64,000 bases of DNA from JAJPXC01 sp964520525 (GTDB taxonomy: Bacteria; Bacteroidota; Bacteroidia; Bacteroidales; Muribaculaceae), in the NCBI GenBank assembly GCA_964520525.1, contig CAZFNR010000006.1, forward strand, positions 1 through 64,000, read 5' to 3'. Below the pieces are notes generated by a model. That model made no database searches and had not been told where the DNA came from. It saw nothing but the letters and a program-made list of their open reading frames with translations. How positions within the stretch are numbered: position 1 is the first letter of the stretch; each line of letters starts with the position of its first letter. The translations under genes were made by a program, and so were the position numbers. Below are positions 8,879 through 17,327 of this stretch, in pieces.

Positions 8879-8914
8879 AATTTTGAATTTACAATTCTAC
8901 AGGGTATAGTTTCG

Positions 8915-9514
8915 TCACACATATTTATCAATAATAGAGCGCAATCCGCCATCATGGGTAACATTACATAAACGACACACCCACCCATTGTCAGGAGTCC
9001 GCTCTAAATCATATGTCTCTGCCGAAGTCGCTGAGACGCCCAACTCATCCAAAGCAAAAGACGACAGCACGTCTCCTGTATCAGAATCTATTAGAGAAAT
9101 ATCAGAACTAAGTTGCATATCATCTCTTCCGCCATGAAGTCCTGATTGGAAAATAGACACGCAAAACACTATCCTACAGACATTTTCATTAACATTGAGC
9201 AGATTTAGCGACATCGTTTCAACAGAACTGCCGTCAACGACACCTTCAGCATCGGTTGCGCCGACCAACGATGAGTCAGCCGAAATTGGTACTGTTTTTG
9301 AAATCCAATCTTCTTCACTGACATATCGCTCAGAATCAAAACTTTCGCTACGATTGGTAGAGTTATAGAAAACGAAATCCGATTCATTGTCGATATATCC
9401 ATCCTTGTTTAACATAAATGCCGACAAATCAAGATCAACTTTCCCATGCCATCTTAGCTTTACTCTAAGGTGGGCTCGTTTGTCTATGTCTATTTTTTGA
9501 CACTCTTTACTCAT
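8915..9514 (-). CDS. Diverged TerD-domain protein
   Basis: The 199-residue protein shows the landmarks of the TerD (tellurium resistance/stress) domain in order: VDLDLSAFML, matching the calcium-binding DLDxSAFxL motif; SDFVFYN; a VCRIVFCVSIFQ strand; ISLIDSDTGDVL; and a C-terminal GGLRSIIDKYV. TerD proteins are cytoplasmic Ca2+-binding stress proteins of uncertain biochemical role. The middle glycine/aspartate loop is diverged. The ATG at 9514 was chosen over an upstream start at 9586 because a TAAGTTTG promoter element lies between them. It sits upstream of the acidic protein and rsmI, with no TerC, TerZ or TerB neighbours, so a tellurite operon is not indicated. Confidence 0.75.
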   Translation of the reverse strand: MSKECQKIDIDKRAHLRVKLRWHGKVDLDLSAFMLNKDGYIDNESDFVFYNSTNRSESFDSERYVSEEDWISKTVPISADSSLVGATDAEGVVDGSSVETMSLNLLNVNENVCRIVFCVSIFQSGLHGGRDDMQLSSDISLIDSDTGDVLSSFALDELGVSATSAETYDLERTPDNGWVCRLCNVTHDGGLRSIIDKYV

Positions 9515-9543
9515 GCCTGAACCAGATATTATTTTTCTTGCGG

Positions 9544-9551
9544 CAAACTTA
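9544..9551 (-). promoter_or_regulatory. -7 element of the TerD gene
   Basis: Minus-strand TAAGTTTG, 30 bases upstream of the ATG at 9514. It fixes the start downstream of it; a matching -33 TTG is not seen. Confidence 0.5.
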
Positions 9552-9598
9552 ATCAAAAAAAATGAATATCCCACTGTTTTAGGCACTTTAAGGACGCA

Positions 9599-9628
9599 AC
9601 GAGGGCACTTCTCACGGAGTGCCCTCGT
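9599..9628. terminator. GC-rich hairpin, possible terminator or attenuator
   Basis: A perfect 11-bp stem (9599-9609 with 9618-9628) has an eight-base loop. Neither side has a long T-run: the plus side has only TTT. It could end transcripts coming from 9903-11480 or from the minus-strand element at 9765. Confidence 0.45.
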
Positions 9629-9829
9629 TTACGTCAAATTAAAGACTTTTAAACCTAACATAAAACACTATTTTAGCTTTAAGCTATTGGACTAACAACC
9701 TATACTAACCCTAAAACACATAATAAGTGAACCGTTAACACAGCTTTGATATTGATTTATGATGCAAATTTATAGCCTTGTCAATCCGACTAAAAGCGCC
9801 TCTAAGTGTTATATAAAAATTATAAGTTC

Positions 9830-9852
9830 AATAAACATATGATATGTTTATT
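9830..9852. repeat. AT-rich perfect palindrome
   Basis: Eleven-base arms (9830-9840 and 9842-9852) are exactly complementary around a single central G at 9841. It lies 51 bases beyond the stop of the DUF6377 gene. It could be an operator or a weak terminator; no strong T-run follows. Confidence 0.5.
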
Positions 9853-9902
9853 AATCAATAATTTAGTTAGCAATAAAACCATCTAAAACACAAGCATATA
9901 TA

Positions 9903-11480
9903 TTATGATATTGAGCTTATTTTCATTACATCATTCTCAAAATTATCGCGGTCAAAGGCACTATTCTTTAACTTATTCCGATATGTGTAAATAGTATGCA
10001 CCGAATAATTCAACACCTGCGCTATACGCGTGCTTTCCTTGATTCCGAGCCTCATGAACGCGAGGATTCTCAAATCTGTGTTCAGCAACTCACCTTCTTT
10101 CAACTTTATACGCGCTTCAGGACGCAATAAATTATTTACCGACTCTACAAATTTCGGATAAATATGAAGAAACGCATTATCAAAAACTTCATAAAACTGC
10201 TTACTTTGTTCCTCAACGAATTTGCCTGATTTTATAATTTTATAGAGGTCATCGACTTTATTTGCGGCTATTTTTCGGTTTACAGTCTCGCCAAACTGGT
10301 TTAACTTGTCCATGTATATTGAACTCAAATTAAGGAACTGACTCATATACACTTCCTTAACATCATTAGCGCTTTTGAGTTTCCCTTGCAGGACGCTCAT
10401 CTTATGCATCTCGCGCCTAAGGAATAATAACACACCGCCGAGCAACAATATCACGAGTGCCAATCCGCCAAGCACGAGATATATGCGTTTACGCCATTTC
10501 CCGACCTCAACGTTGTGAGCCTCTTCGATTACCGGCAAAGCCGATGATGACTGAATCATTCTCATTGACGCGTGACAAGCCACCGCACTCGCAAGAGCCG
10601 TTGACAGATAACGGTAAGCGCGATCCACGTCATCAACGCCGAAAAGCAATTCTCCAAGTTCTTGAAGCGACATCACTTCAAGCGTAGCACCCTTAATGTC
10701 AGAGATAGCCGACAACGCCAGATAATATACATACTCGTTGTGCTCGCCTCTGGCCTTAGATATATCAGCGAGTATGTGTGACGCGCGCGCATAGAGATTG
10801 TCATCTTCAGGCAGGTGGCTCAGCAGGTCGACAAGTATGGCTTTCGCTTTTGAATACTCTTGATGGGAAAAATGATACTCCCCCTTATTTAACTTAAATT
10901 TCGATGATGAATGGTCCAAATGGGTTAATAGCGACTTCTGCGAATCCATGCTTTTTCTGTACCAAAACTCATAAGTTTCCGGATAACCCGCATAAAAAGA
11001 TGAAATATAGGAATAGAGCTGACGGCCCGAATCATAATACATCTCTTTCAAATCATCAGCCATCGACAGGGTGTCAATTTGGTCATACTCCCTTATAGAT
11101 TCATTGATAAACGCAGCCAAAGGCATATAAGTAGCCCGTTTAAGTCTGAAAACATTAGCCAGCGAATCAAGCTCCAATTCCACGGCTTTCCGATATCCTT
11201 GATCATAGTAGAATATAGCCGAGTCATTATCGAATGACGTGTATTCATTGGCAAGTTCCATTGTTGTTTTCAGCAACCGACCGTGGGTATTAGCTCCAAG
11301 CCGGTCATTATTAAGCGAATCTATCCTCGACTGACGAGCCGAAATATACATTCCCCTGCGGTTGAGTTCCTTGTCAAGTCTTTCAAGGGCCTGCTTGACT
11401 TGCAGGTCAGAAACCTTTATAGCGTGAAGATTAAGGGTTGCGAATAATATCGTTATAACTATAGATATTGTTTTGGTCAT
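9903..11480 (-). CDS. DUF6377 membrane-anchored TPR/HTH regulator
   Basis: The 525-residue protein has a signal peptide (residues 1-20, ending LNLHA), then a helical TPR-like periplasmic region to about residue 330. A single membrane segment (LVLGGLALVILLLGGVLLFL) follows, then a cytoplasmic coiled coil and a C-terminal helix-turn-helix (RILAFMRLGIKESTRIAQVL, then YSVHTIYTYRNKLK) similar to LuxR-type DNA-binding ends. This order matches the Bacteroidetes DUF6377 regulators. It probably senses a periplasmic cue and affects transcription, but target genes cannot be read from the sequence. It is monocistronic, with a TATCTTTG element at 11514-11521 upstream. Confidence 0.85.
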   Translation of the reverse strand: MTKTISIVITILFATLNLHAIKVSDLQVKQALERLDKELNRRGMYISARQSRIDSLNNDRLGANTHGRLLKTTMELANEYTSFDNDSAIFYYDQGYRKAVELELDSLANVFRLKRATYMPLAAFINESIREYDQIDTLSMADDLKEMYYDSGRQLYSYISSFYAGYPETYEFWYRKSMDSQKSLLTHLDHSSSKFKLNKGEYHFSHQEYSKAKAILVDLLSHLPEDDNLYARASHILADISKARGEHNEYVYYLALSAISDIKGATLEVMSLQELGELLFGVDDVDRAYRYLSTALASAVACHASMRMIQSSSALPVIEEAHNVEVGKWRKRIYLVLGGLALVILLLGGVLLFLRREMHKMSVLQGKLKSANDVKEVYMSQFLNLSSIYMDKLNQFGETVNRKIAANKVDDLYKIIKSGKFVEEQSKQFYEVFDNAFLHIYPKFVESVNNLLRPEARIKLKEGELLNTDLRILAFMRLGIKESTRIAQVLNYSVHTIYTYRNKLKNSAFDRDNFENDVMKISSIS

Positions 11481-11513
11481 GCTTGATTACAAATGGGATA
11501 AAACTATTTCTGA

Positions 11514-11521
11514 CAAAGATA
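11514..11521 (-). promoter_or_regulatory. -7 element of the DUF6377 regulator gene
   Basis: Minus-strand TATCTTTG, 33 bases upstream of the ATG at 11480. No matching TTG at -33. Confidence 0.5.
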
Positions 11522-11726
11522 ATAAAAATAGAGAAGCGGCATTGTGTCTGTTTGTGAAAATCTAGAACGGGGTGATTTCCCCAAAAATTTGCAGCGGCGA
11601 ACTTTGACAAAAGATATCGCCGACAACGTGGCTGGAATATAACGCCATGATTATCAAAGACAAGAGCAGACAAAATCGCAAGGATTCATTCAAATTTATA
11701 TACACAAACAGACATTAATAGCCAGA

Positions 11727-11757
11727 TTGGCTATTTAACGGATTTTCATTATCTTTG
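11727..11757 (+). promoter_or_regulatory. Promoter of mltG
   Basis: TTG at 11727-11729, 20 bases, then TATCTTTG at 11750-11757. The mltG ATG follows after 11 bases, a short leader. Confidence 0.78.
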
Positions 11758-11768
11758 CCAGTGAGATT

Positions 11769-12815
11769 ATGGCGAAAATCAATAAGAACAATACGAAAAG
11801 AAACAGTCCGCTCAAATGGGCTTACGCGGCTGGTGCGATAATAGCATTGCTGATTGTCATGAGCGTAGCACTTTGGCAATTTTCATTTGTTGGATACCGT
11901 GGCGAGACATCCTGGGTATACATCCCGGAGTGCGCTACATCCGAGGCTGTCGGTGACTCTCTCCGCAATGCCCTTGGCAACGATTTCGGACCCAGGGTTT
12001 ATAGGTTATGGCATTGGATGGGCGGGAAGCCAGCTATTGCTCATGGAGCGTACCGCATTGACCATTCGACTGCGGCTTGGAAAGCCGCTCGGTCGCTAAA
12101 AAATGGCGCTCAGACACCCGTCAAGTTAACGTTCAACAACATCCGCACACTTCCCGACCTCGCATCAAGACTATCATCCAAAATGGAATGGTCGGCCGAA
12201 GACTTCATAAATGCGTGCGACACGATTCTGCCTAAACACGGATTCACGCCCCAGCAATTCACAGCGGCTTTTCTACCCGATACATATGAATTTTATTGGA
12301 ACGCCCCTGCCAATAAAGTTGTAAACAAGTTACTTGGCTACCGCAACGATTACTGGGACAGCGACAGAAGAGCAATCGCACGCGACATCGGCCTCTCACC
12401 TGTAGAGGTTGCCACATTAGCATCAATTGTTGAGGAAGAAACGCTCAAAGCCGACGAGCGGCCTAAAGTCGCTCGTCTATACATCAACCGCCTTGAGCGA
12501 AGGATGAAACTTCAAGCCGACCCGACTGTCAAATTTGCAGTTGGCGACTTCTCATTACGTCGCATTAATGGCACGCACCTTGCCGTTAAATCTCCTTATA
12601 ACACTTATTTAAACTACGGCTTGCCGCCTGGTCCTATTCGCATTGCGGATAAAGATGCTATCGAGGCTGTACTTTCAGCTCCTCGTCACAATTACATTTA
12701 TATGTGCGCCAAGGAAGACTTCTCCGGGTATCACAACTTTGCCGTGGATTTCGCAACGCATCAAGCCAATGCTCGACGCTATCACGAAATGCTAAATCGA
12801 CGAAAAATCAATTAA
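11769..12815 (+). CDS. mltG: Endolytic murein transglycosylase MltG
   Basis: MltG (YceG-like) cleaves nascent glycan strands in the periplasm and is thought to set glycan length. The 348 residues have a cytoplasmic Lys/Arg-rich N-terminus, one membrane segment (about residues 17-38) and a periplasmic LysM-like then catalytic domain. The catalytic glutamate lies in ASIVEEET near residue 222. The conserved LQADPTVKFA and NTYLNYGLPPGPI segments are present. It is followed by the DUF2007 gene 11 bases later. Confidence 0.93.
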   Translation: MAKINKNNTKRNSPLKWAYAAGAIIALLIVMSVALWQFSFVGYRGETSWVYIPECATSEAVGDSLRNALGNDFGPRVYRLWHWMGGKPAIAHGAYRIDHSTAAWKAARSLKNGAQTPVKLTFNNIRTLPDLASRLSSKMEWSAEDFINACDTILPKHGFTPQQFTAAFLPDTYEFYWNAPANKVVNKLLGYRNDYWDSDRRAIARDIGLSPVEVATLASIVEEETLKADERPKVARLYINRLERRMKLQADPTVKFAVGDFSLRRINGTHLAVKSPYNTYLNYGLPPGPIRIADKDAIEAVLSAPRHNYIYMCAKEDFSGYHNFAVDFATHQANARRYHEMLNRRKIN

Positions 12816-12826
12816 TAATCAGAGCT

Positions 12827-13060
12827 ATGTCAAAAGGAAGCGACCTCGTGTTATTTAACACCTACTATGATTTGGCAGATGCGTATATCGACAAGGGTGT
12901 CCTTGAGACCAATGGCGTGAGATGCGTCATTACCAACGACTTGATCTCAAATCTCTATCCTGCTGTATTAACCCCGCAATCGAGCATCCGACTTTGGATT
13001 AGTCCGCAGGACGCTGACTTAGCCAAATCTATCATCCAATCTCCCGCTCTACCAAGCTGA
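12827..13060 (+). CDS. DUF2007 domain protein
   Basis: A 77-residue cytoplasmic protein with the DUF2007 pattern: VLFNTYYDLADAYIDKGVLE, then a glycine turn before a buried strand (VRCVITND), and a C-terminal IRLWISPQDADLAKSII. These small ferredoxin-like folds are described as putative signal-transducing or prevent-host-type proteins, but no function is established. The ATG at 12827 was chosen because sequence upstream of it does not match the family. It shares the mltG transcript and converges on the AI-2E permease gene. Confidence 0.82.
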   Translation: MSKGSDLVLFNTYYDLADAYIDKGVLETNGVRCVITNDLISNLYPAVLTPQSSIRLWISPQDADLAKSIIQSPALPS

Positions 13061-13076
13061 TTCCCATCCATTTGTT

Positions 13077-14165
13077 TTAACTGCCGTCTTGTCTATACCG
13101 GGCTTTATTACCGAGTACATAACGGTCGTAGTATGCTATCAATAATGTTGTCAGCGGCAAGGCTATTATGAGGCCTATGAAACCCAGAAGTGTCCCCCAT
13201 ACAGATAGCGAAAGTAGTATTATTGCCGGATTCAACCCCATAGCTTTTCCCATAATTTTAGGTGTTAAAAACAGGTCTTGAATCAGTTGCACTATGCAAT
13301 AAACCGCTATACATTCCCACCATATAGGCCAAAAGCTTTCTCCATGCCCAACGGCATATATGAGGCACAAAAACGTCGTAGGCACAAACGACACCAGTTG
13401 AAGATAAGGCACCATATTCAGCAACCCGATAAATAGGCCGAGTATGATTGCCATTGGCAACCCGACGATTAAGAAACCGATACTGAATAGTATGCCGACG
13501 ATAAACGCCACTAACGCTTGGCCGCGAAAATAGTGGTTCATACTCGACTTCACATCGTCGCCTATTCGAAACACCATACGGCGATAACGGTGTGGCACAA
13601 GCCGTTTAAACCCGGTCATCAGTCGATCATAATCGAGCATTATGAATACAGTGTAAAGCAGCACAATGAACCAGTTGAATATGCCAAACAACACATCTAT
13701 GCCGCTACTCAAAAGAGTGGCACATTTTGCCACCAGCGTGTTCAGATCTTGTTTGCTTAATATTGCTGCAAGACTGTCAAAATCGACAGCGCGTCTCAAA
13801 AATTCATGGACTCCCTCGGGCAGTAACGGCACACTCATTTCGTTTGATGCATATCGGCTCAGAAGTTCACCCATCTGTCGCGACTCGGCTATGATTGATG
13901 GTATGAAGAAGTAGCCGAGTACGGCTAAAAGTGTTAGAGCCTCGAATATTGTCACGAAAATCGCCACAATTCGTCCTTTAAGATGCAGTAGCCTGCGATT
14001 ATACTGCACGAATGGTTCAAAAAGATAGGCAATCAGGCACGCCACACAGAACGGCAAAAGAACATTTTTCAACAAATTAATAAGCCATATGGCACCAAGG
14101 ACGATTATAACTGAGATAACAAGTCTAACCACCCGATCAAACGTGTATGGTTGTCGCATATACAT
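13077..14165 (-). CDS. AI-2E family transporter (PerM-like)
   Basis: This 362-residue integral membrane protein has about seven to eight hydrophobic segments arranged as in the PerM/AI-2E family: two helices, a long soluble loop (about residues 95-150), then a helical cluster. The family motif region GLLNMVPYLQ and the C-terminal PLTTLLIAYYDRYVL are recognisable. Members export varied solutes, including autoinducer-2 or sodium, so the substrate here is unknown. Start may be at 14165 or at the in-frame ATG at 14159. Confidence 0.87.
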   Translation of the reverse strand: MYMRQPYTFDRVVRLVISVIIVLGAIWLINLLKNVLLPFCVACLIAYLFEPFVQYNRRLLHLKGRIVAIFVTIFEALTLLAVLGYFFIPSIIAESRQMGELLSRYASNEMSVPLLPEGVHEFLRRAVDFDSLAAILSKQDLNTLVAKCATLLSSGIDVLFGIFNWFIVLLYTVFIMLDYDRLMTGFKRLVPHRYRRMVFRIGDDVKSSMNHYFRGQALVAFIVGILFSIGFLIVGLPMAIILGLFIGLLNMVPYLQLVSFVPTTFLCLIYAVGHGESFWPIWWECIAVYCIVQLIQDLFLTPKIMGKAMGLNPAIILLSLSVWGTLLGFIGLIIALPLTTLLIAYYDRYVLGNKARYRQDGS

Positions 14166-14217
14166 TATTAATAACGGTTTATCTTTACAAAATTACGAAA
14201 TATATGTAATTTATGGT

Positions 14218-14225
14218 TAACTTTG
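14218..14225 (+). promoter_or_regulatory. -7 element of the MFS transporter gene
   Basis: TAACTTTG, 37 bases upstream of the ATG. No exact TTG at -33. On the opposite strand TAATTTTG (14195-14188) could serve the AI-2E gene. Confidence 0.5.
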
Positions 14226-14262
14226 TCGCATAATAATATAACCCATCATTACTGAATTTGCT

Positions 14263-15927
14263 ATGATTAAAAGCTCCACTGCTGTTTTGAGCGACTCTAA
14301 ATCAGCGCGTTGGCTAGCCCTCGGGCTTCTTGCCTTCGCAATGTTCTGTTCCTACATTTTTATGGACATCCTCTCTCCCATCAAGGATCTCCTGCAATCG
14401 ACCCGCGGCTGGGATTCCACGGCTTTCGGTACAATGCAAGGTTCTGAAACGTTTCTTAACGTATTCATCTTCTTCCTTATCTTCGCCGGTATCATTCTCG
14501 ACAAGATGGGGGTGCGTTTCACTGCGCTTCTTTCGGGTGCCGTTATGCTGGTCGGCGCTACTATCAACTGGTATGCTCTTACCGACTGTTTTATCGGTTC
14601 TTCGTTTGAGACCTGGTTTAACAACAATCTCAACTACATCCCGGGGTTCGACGAGCTTGGCATTTCTCCTTTCTACAAAGGTATGCCTGCTTCAGCTAAA
14701 TTCTCGGCAGTCGGGTTTATGATTTTCGGATGCGGTGTTGAGATGGCGGGTATCACGGTCAGCCGCGGCATAGTTAAATGGTTTAAGGGCCGAGAAATGG
14801 CTCTCGCCATGGGCTCTGAAATGGCCCTTGCACGTCTCGGTGTAGCCACATGTATGATTTTCTCTCCGATGTTCGCCGAACTCGGCGGAGTTGTCAGTGT
14901 ATCCCGCTCGGTAGCTTTTGGCGTTGTTCTTCTAATGATTGCGCTTATTATGTTTATCGTCTACTTCTTTATGGACAAGAAGCTCGACGAGCAGACCCAT
15001 GCCGAGGAGGAAAAAGACGACCCCTTTAAAATTTCTGACCTTGGTCAAATCTTGACCAGCAGCGGTTTCTGGTTGGTGGCACTTCTTTGTGTGCTTTACT
15101 ACTCTGCAATCTTCCCATTCCAGAAATATGCGGTCAATATGTTGCAGTGCAACCTCACACTCACACCTCCGGCCGATGATTCTTTTTGGGCATCAAGCTC
15201 TGTTACCCTGATTCAATATGTGATTATGATTGTAGTTGCCGTAGCAGCTTTCGCAAGTAATTTCACAAAGAATAGTGCGGTTCGCGTCACAACTATCGTT
15301 ACGGCTATCATCGCATTGATAGCCTACTGCGTTATGGGATATATGCGTCAATCGGCTTCTTCGATTTTCGCTGTATTCCCCCTCCTTGCTGTTGGCATTA
15401 CGCCCATTCTTGGCAAATATGTCGACTATAAGGGCAAAGCGGCATCTATGCTCGTTCTCGGCTCGGTTTTACTCATCGCTTGCCACTTGACTTTCGCTTT
15501 TGTTTTGCCTGAGTTTAAAGGTAGCAACCTCGCCGGCGTTTGCGTGGCCTACCTGACTATTCTTGTTCTCGGTGCCTCATTCTCTCTCGTTCCCGCATCG
15601 CTTTGGCCCAGTGTGCCAAAACTCGTCGACGCTAAAATCATCGGTTCGGCTTACGCATTGATTTTCTGGATTCAGAACATCGGTTTGTGGCTTTTCCCGC
15701 TTTTGATTGGCAAAGTGCTCGACAGCACTAACCCTCAGGTTGTCGAAGCTGTGGCCAGCGGCTCTATGTCGCCCGAAGTTGCAGCCGTCAGCTACAATTA
15801 CACCTGGCCGTTGGTGATGCTCGCCGCTCTTGGCGTTGCAGCTTTCATGCTCGGACTCGTGCTCAAAGTCATCGACCGCAAGAAAGGTCTCGGGCTTGAG
15901 CTTCCCAACGTTAAATCCCAAGACTGA
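14263..15927 (+). CDS. MFS transporter, MFSD1-like
   Basis: The 554-residue protein has about 12 membrane segments and a charged central cytoplasmic loop (HAEEEKDDPFK, about residues 246-258), as in the major facilitator superfamily. The segment around LVPASLWPSVPKLV followed by IIGSAYALIFWIQNIGLW resembles the MFSD1-type group of MFS proteins. That group includes dipeptide transporters in animals, but the bacterial substrate is unknown, so peptide transport is only a guess. It is monocistronic, followed by a strong terminator. Confidence 0.82.
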   Translation: MIKSSTAVLSDSKSARWLALGLLAFAMFCSYIFMDILSPIKDLLQSTRGWDSTAFGTMQGSETFLNVFIFFLIFAGIILDKMGVRFTALLSGAVMLVGATINWYALTDCFIGSSFETWFNNNLNYIPGFDELGISPFYKGMPASAKFSAVGFMIFGCGVEMAGITVSRGIVKWFKGREMALAMGSEMALARLGVATCMIFSPMFAELGGVVSVSRSVAFGVVLLMIALIMFIVYFFMDKKLDEQTHAEEEKDDPFKISDLGQILTSSGFWLVALLCVLYYSAIFPFQKYAVNMLQCNLTLTPPADDSFWASSSVTLIQYVIMIVVAVAAFASNFTKNSAVRVTTIVTAIIALIAYCVMGYMRQSASSIFAVFPLLAVGITPILGKYVDYKGKAASMLVLGSVLLIACHLTFAFVLPEFKGSNLAGVCVAYLTILVLGASFSLVPASLWPSVPKLVDAKIIGSAYALIFWIQNIGLWLFPLLIGKVLDSTNPQVVEAVASGSMSPEVAAVSYNYTWPLVMLAALGVAAFMLGLVLKVIDRKKGLGLELPNVKSQD

Positions 15928-15950
15928 TAACAACCATTCAATAACCCTAA

Positions 15951-15990
15951 AGAGGGTAGTCTGATTATTTCAGGCTACCCTCTTTGCTTT
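15951..15990 (+). terminator. Terminator after the MFS gene
   Basis: A 9-bp stem (15951-15959 with 15975-15983) is extended inwards by CTGA/TCAG across single-base bulges, then a TTTGCTTT tail. Twenty-four bases after the stop. Confidence 0.85.
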
Positions 15991-16014
15991 AAACTCGTTA
16001 AGTTGTTATTTCAT

Positions 16015-17310
16015 TCAATCCATCTTCGCATAGAACGTCAAGATTCGATGGCGCAATATGTACTCATACCGAGCTTGTATGCGCTGTAGCGTAGCCTTGA
16101 AATAGTCGGTTTTCGACTGCTCAAACTCAGTCGAATTGGCACGTCCCATCTCATACTTTTCTTTCATTGCCTCAAACGACTGCCTCATGACACCCTCATT
16201 GGTCAAGCATGTGTTATACTTGTTTTGTGCGCCCACAGCCTGATAATAAGCTTGCTGAATAGTCTTATACAGATTAGAGCGGGTCTCCTCTCGCTGTAAC
16301 TCCGCTGTAAGTTTCTCCACCTTGGCGCGTCTCACGGAGTTTCGGGTTGATAATCCGTCAAATATCGGGATGTTCAGCGTGAAGCCGAGATATGTATTGA
16401 AATTATCGCGCATTTGAGAGGTGAACGATGGATTGTTTACACCGCTGACCGTATAATAACTGCTCCCCGTGCCGGCATTGAACGACAACGTAGGCAGATA
16501 CCCCGATTGAGCTACCTTAATGCGGTCGGATGCGGCGGCTATATCGATGTCGGCGGCCTTTACCGCATTGTTATTGACCGAAGCCGAGGCATACACGCTT
16601 TCTGCCGTGGGTATCACAGGCGATGCCTCCGGCAACTCCGCTACCGACATCCCCTCAATATCGTCAAGCTGCATCAGCTGGGCAAGATCAACCAAAGCCA
16701 TTGTGTAATCATTACGCGCGTCCGATACGGTCAGCTCATCCTGAGCAAGTTGCGATGTGGCTTGAAGCACTTCCACCTCCGCTATTTTGCCATCTGTCGC
16801 TAACGCTTTCTGACGGTCAAGCTGCGTTTGTGAAAGTTCCACTTGCCCTATGGCTGTTTTCAGCACTTCATCGCAGTACAGCACTTGCAGATATTGCGAA
16901 ATAATGTTGAGCGTCACGTCATCCTTCGCTGCGTCAAGTTTATAAACCAATGCTCTCAACGACGTGCGGGCTGCTTTGAGTTTGCGAACATTCGACAATC
17001 CCTGAAATATCGGCATGCTCGCACTTGCGCCCCACTGGAAATTTGTCGTGTTGCGGTTGGCATAGACATTCTGCGATGTCAGCCCACGGCCAAAACTGAA
17101 CGATTCTCCGGCATTCGCTCCCACCGTGGGCAGAAAGCCTGACTTCGCTTCCGTCACCGAAAGCTCCCCACTTTTATGGTCAAGTTCGCGAGCTTTTACA
17201 GTCAGGTTGTGCGAAATGGCATATGAAATGCAGCTATCAAGTGTCCATACGTCGGCATAAGCCGACATCATAGCCGCTGACATTGCTATGGTTACTACAA
17301 TTTTCTTCAT
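16015..17310 (-). CDS. TolC-family outer-membrane efflux protein
   Basis: The 431-residue protein has a signal peptide (MKKIVVTIAMSAAMMSAYA) and two repeated outer-membrane efflux domains rich in long helices, the second beginning near residue 230. Family features include the N-terminal LDSCISYAISHNL and the repeated bridging segments FQWGASASMPIFQG and YLGFTLNIPIFDG that mark beta-barrel strands. It would form the trimeric exit duct for the exporter encoded just upstream. It is the last gene of the unit, 17 bases after the adaptor. Confidence 0.92.
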   Translation of the reverse strand: MKKIVVTIAMSAAMMSAYADVWTLDSCISYAISHNLTVKARELDHKSGELSVTEAKSGFLPTVGANAGESFSFGRGLTSQNVYANRNTTNFQWGASASMPIFQGLSNVRKLKAARTSLRALVYKLDAAKDDVTLNIISQYLQVLYCDEVLKTAIGQVELSQTQLDRQKALATDGKIAEVEVLQATSQLAQDELTVSDARNDYTMALVDLAQLMQLDDIEGMSVAELPEASPVIPTAESVYASASVNNNAVKAADIDIAAASDRIKVAQSGYLPTLSFNAGTGSSYYTVSGVNNPSFTSQMRDNFNTYLGFTLNIPIFDGLSTRNSVRRAKVEKLTAELQREETRSNLYKTIQQAYYQAVGAQNKYNTCLTNEGVMRQSFEAMKEKYEMGRANSTEFEQSKTDYFKATLQRIQARYEYILRHRILTFYAKMD

Positions 17311-17327
17311 ATTTCGTTATTGAGCGT

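Larger units (their letters stand above)
9515..9902. other. Gene-free interval with hairpin, promoter and palindrome
   Basis: No credible gene in 388 bases. It holds the TerD promoter element (9544-9551), an 11-bp hairpin at 9599-9628, a second minus-strand TAAATTTG at 9765-9772 without a -33 partner, and a 23-base AT-rich palindrome at 9830-9852. The remainder is AT-rich with no pattern I can interpret. Confidence 0.6.

Noticed and set aside
8915..9514. A tellurite-resistance operon
   Set aside because: Only a TerD-like domain is present; TerC, TerB, TerZ and TerE are absent.
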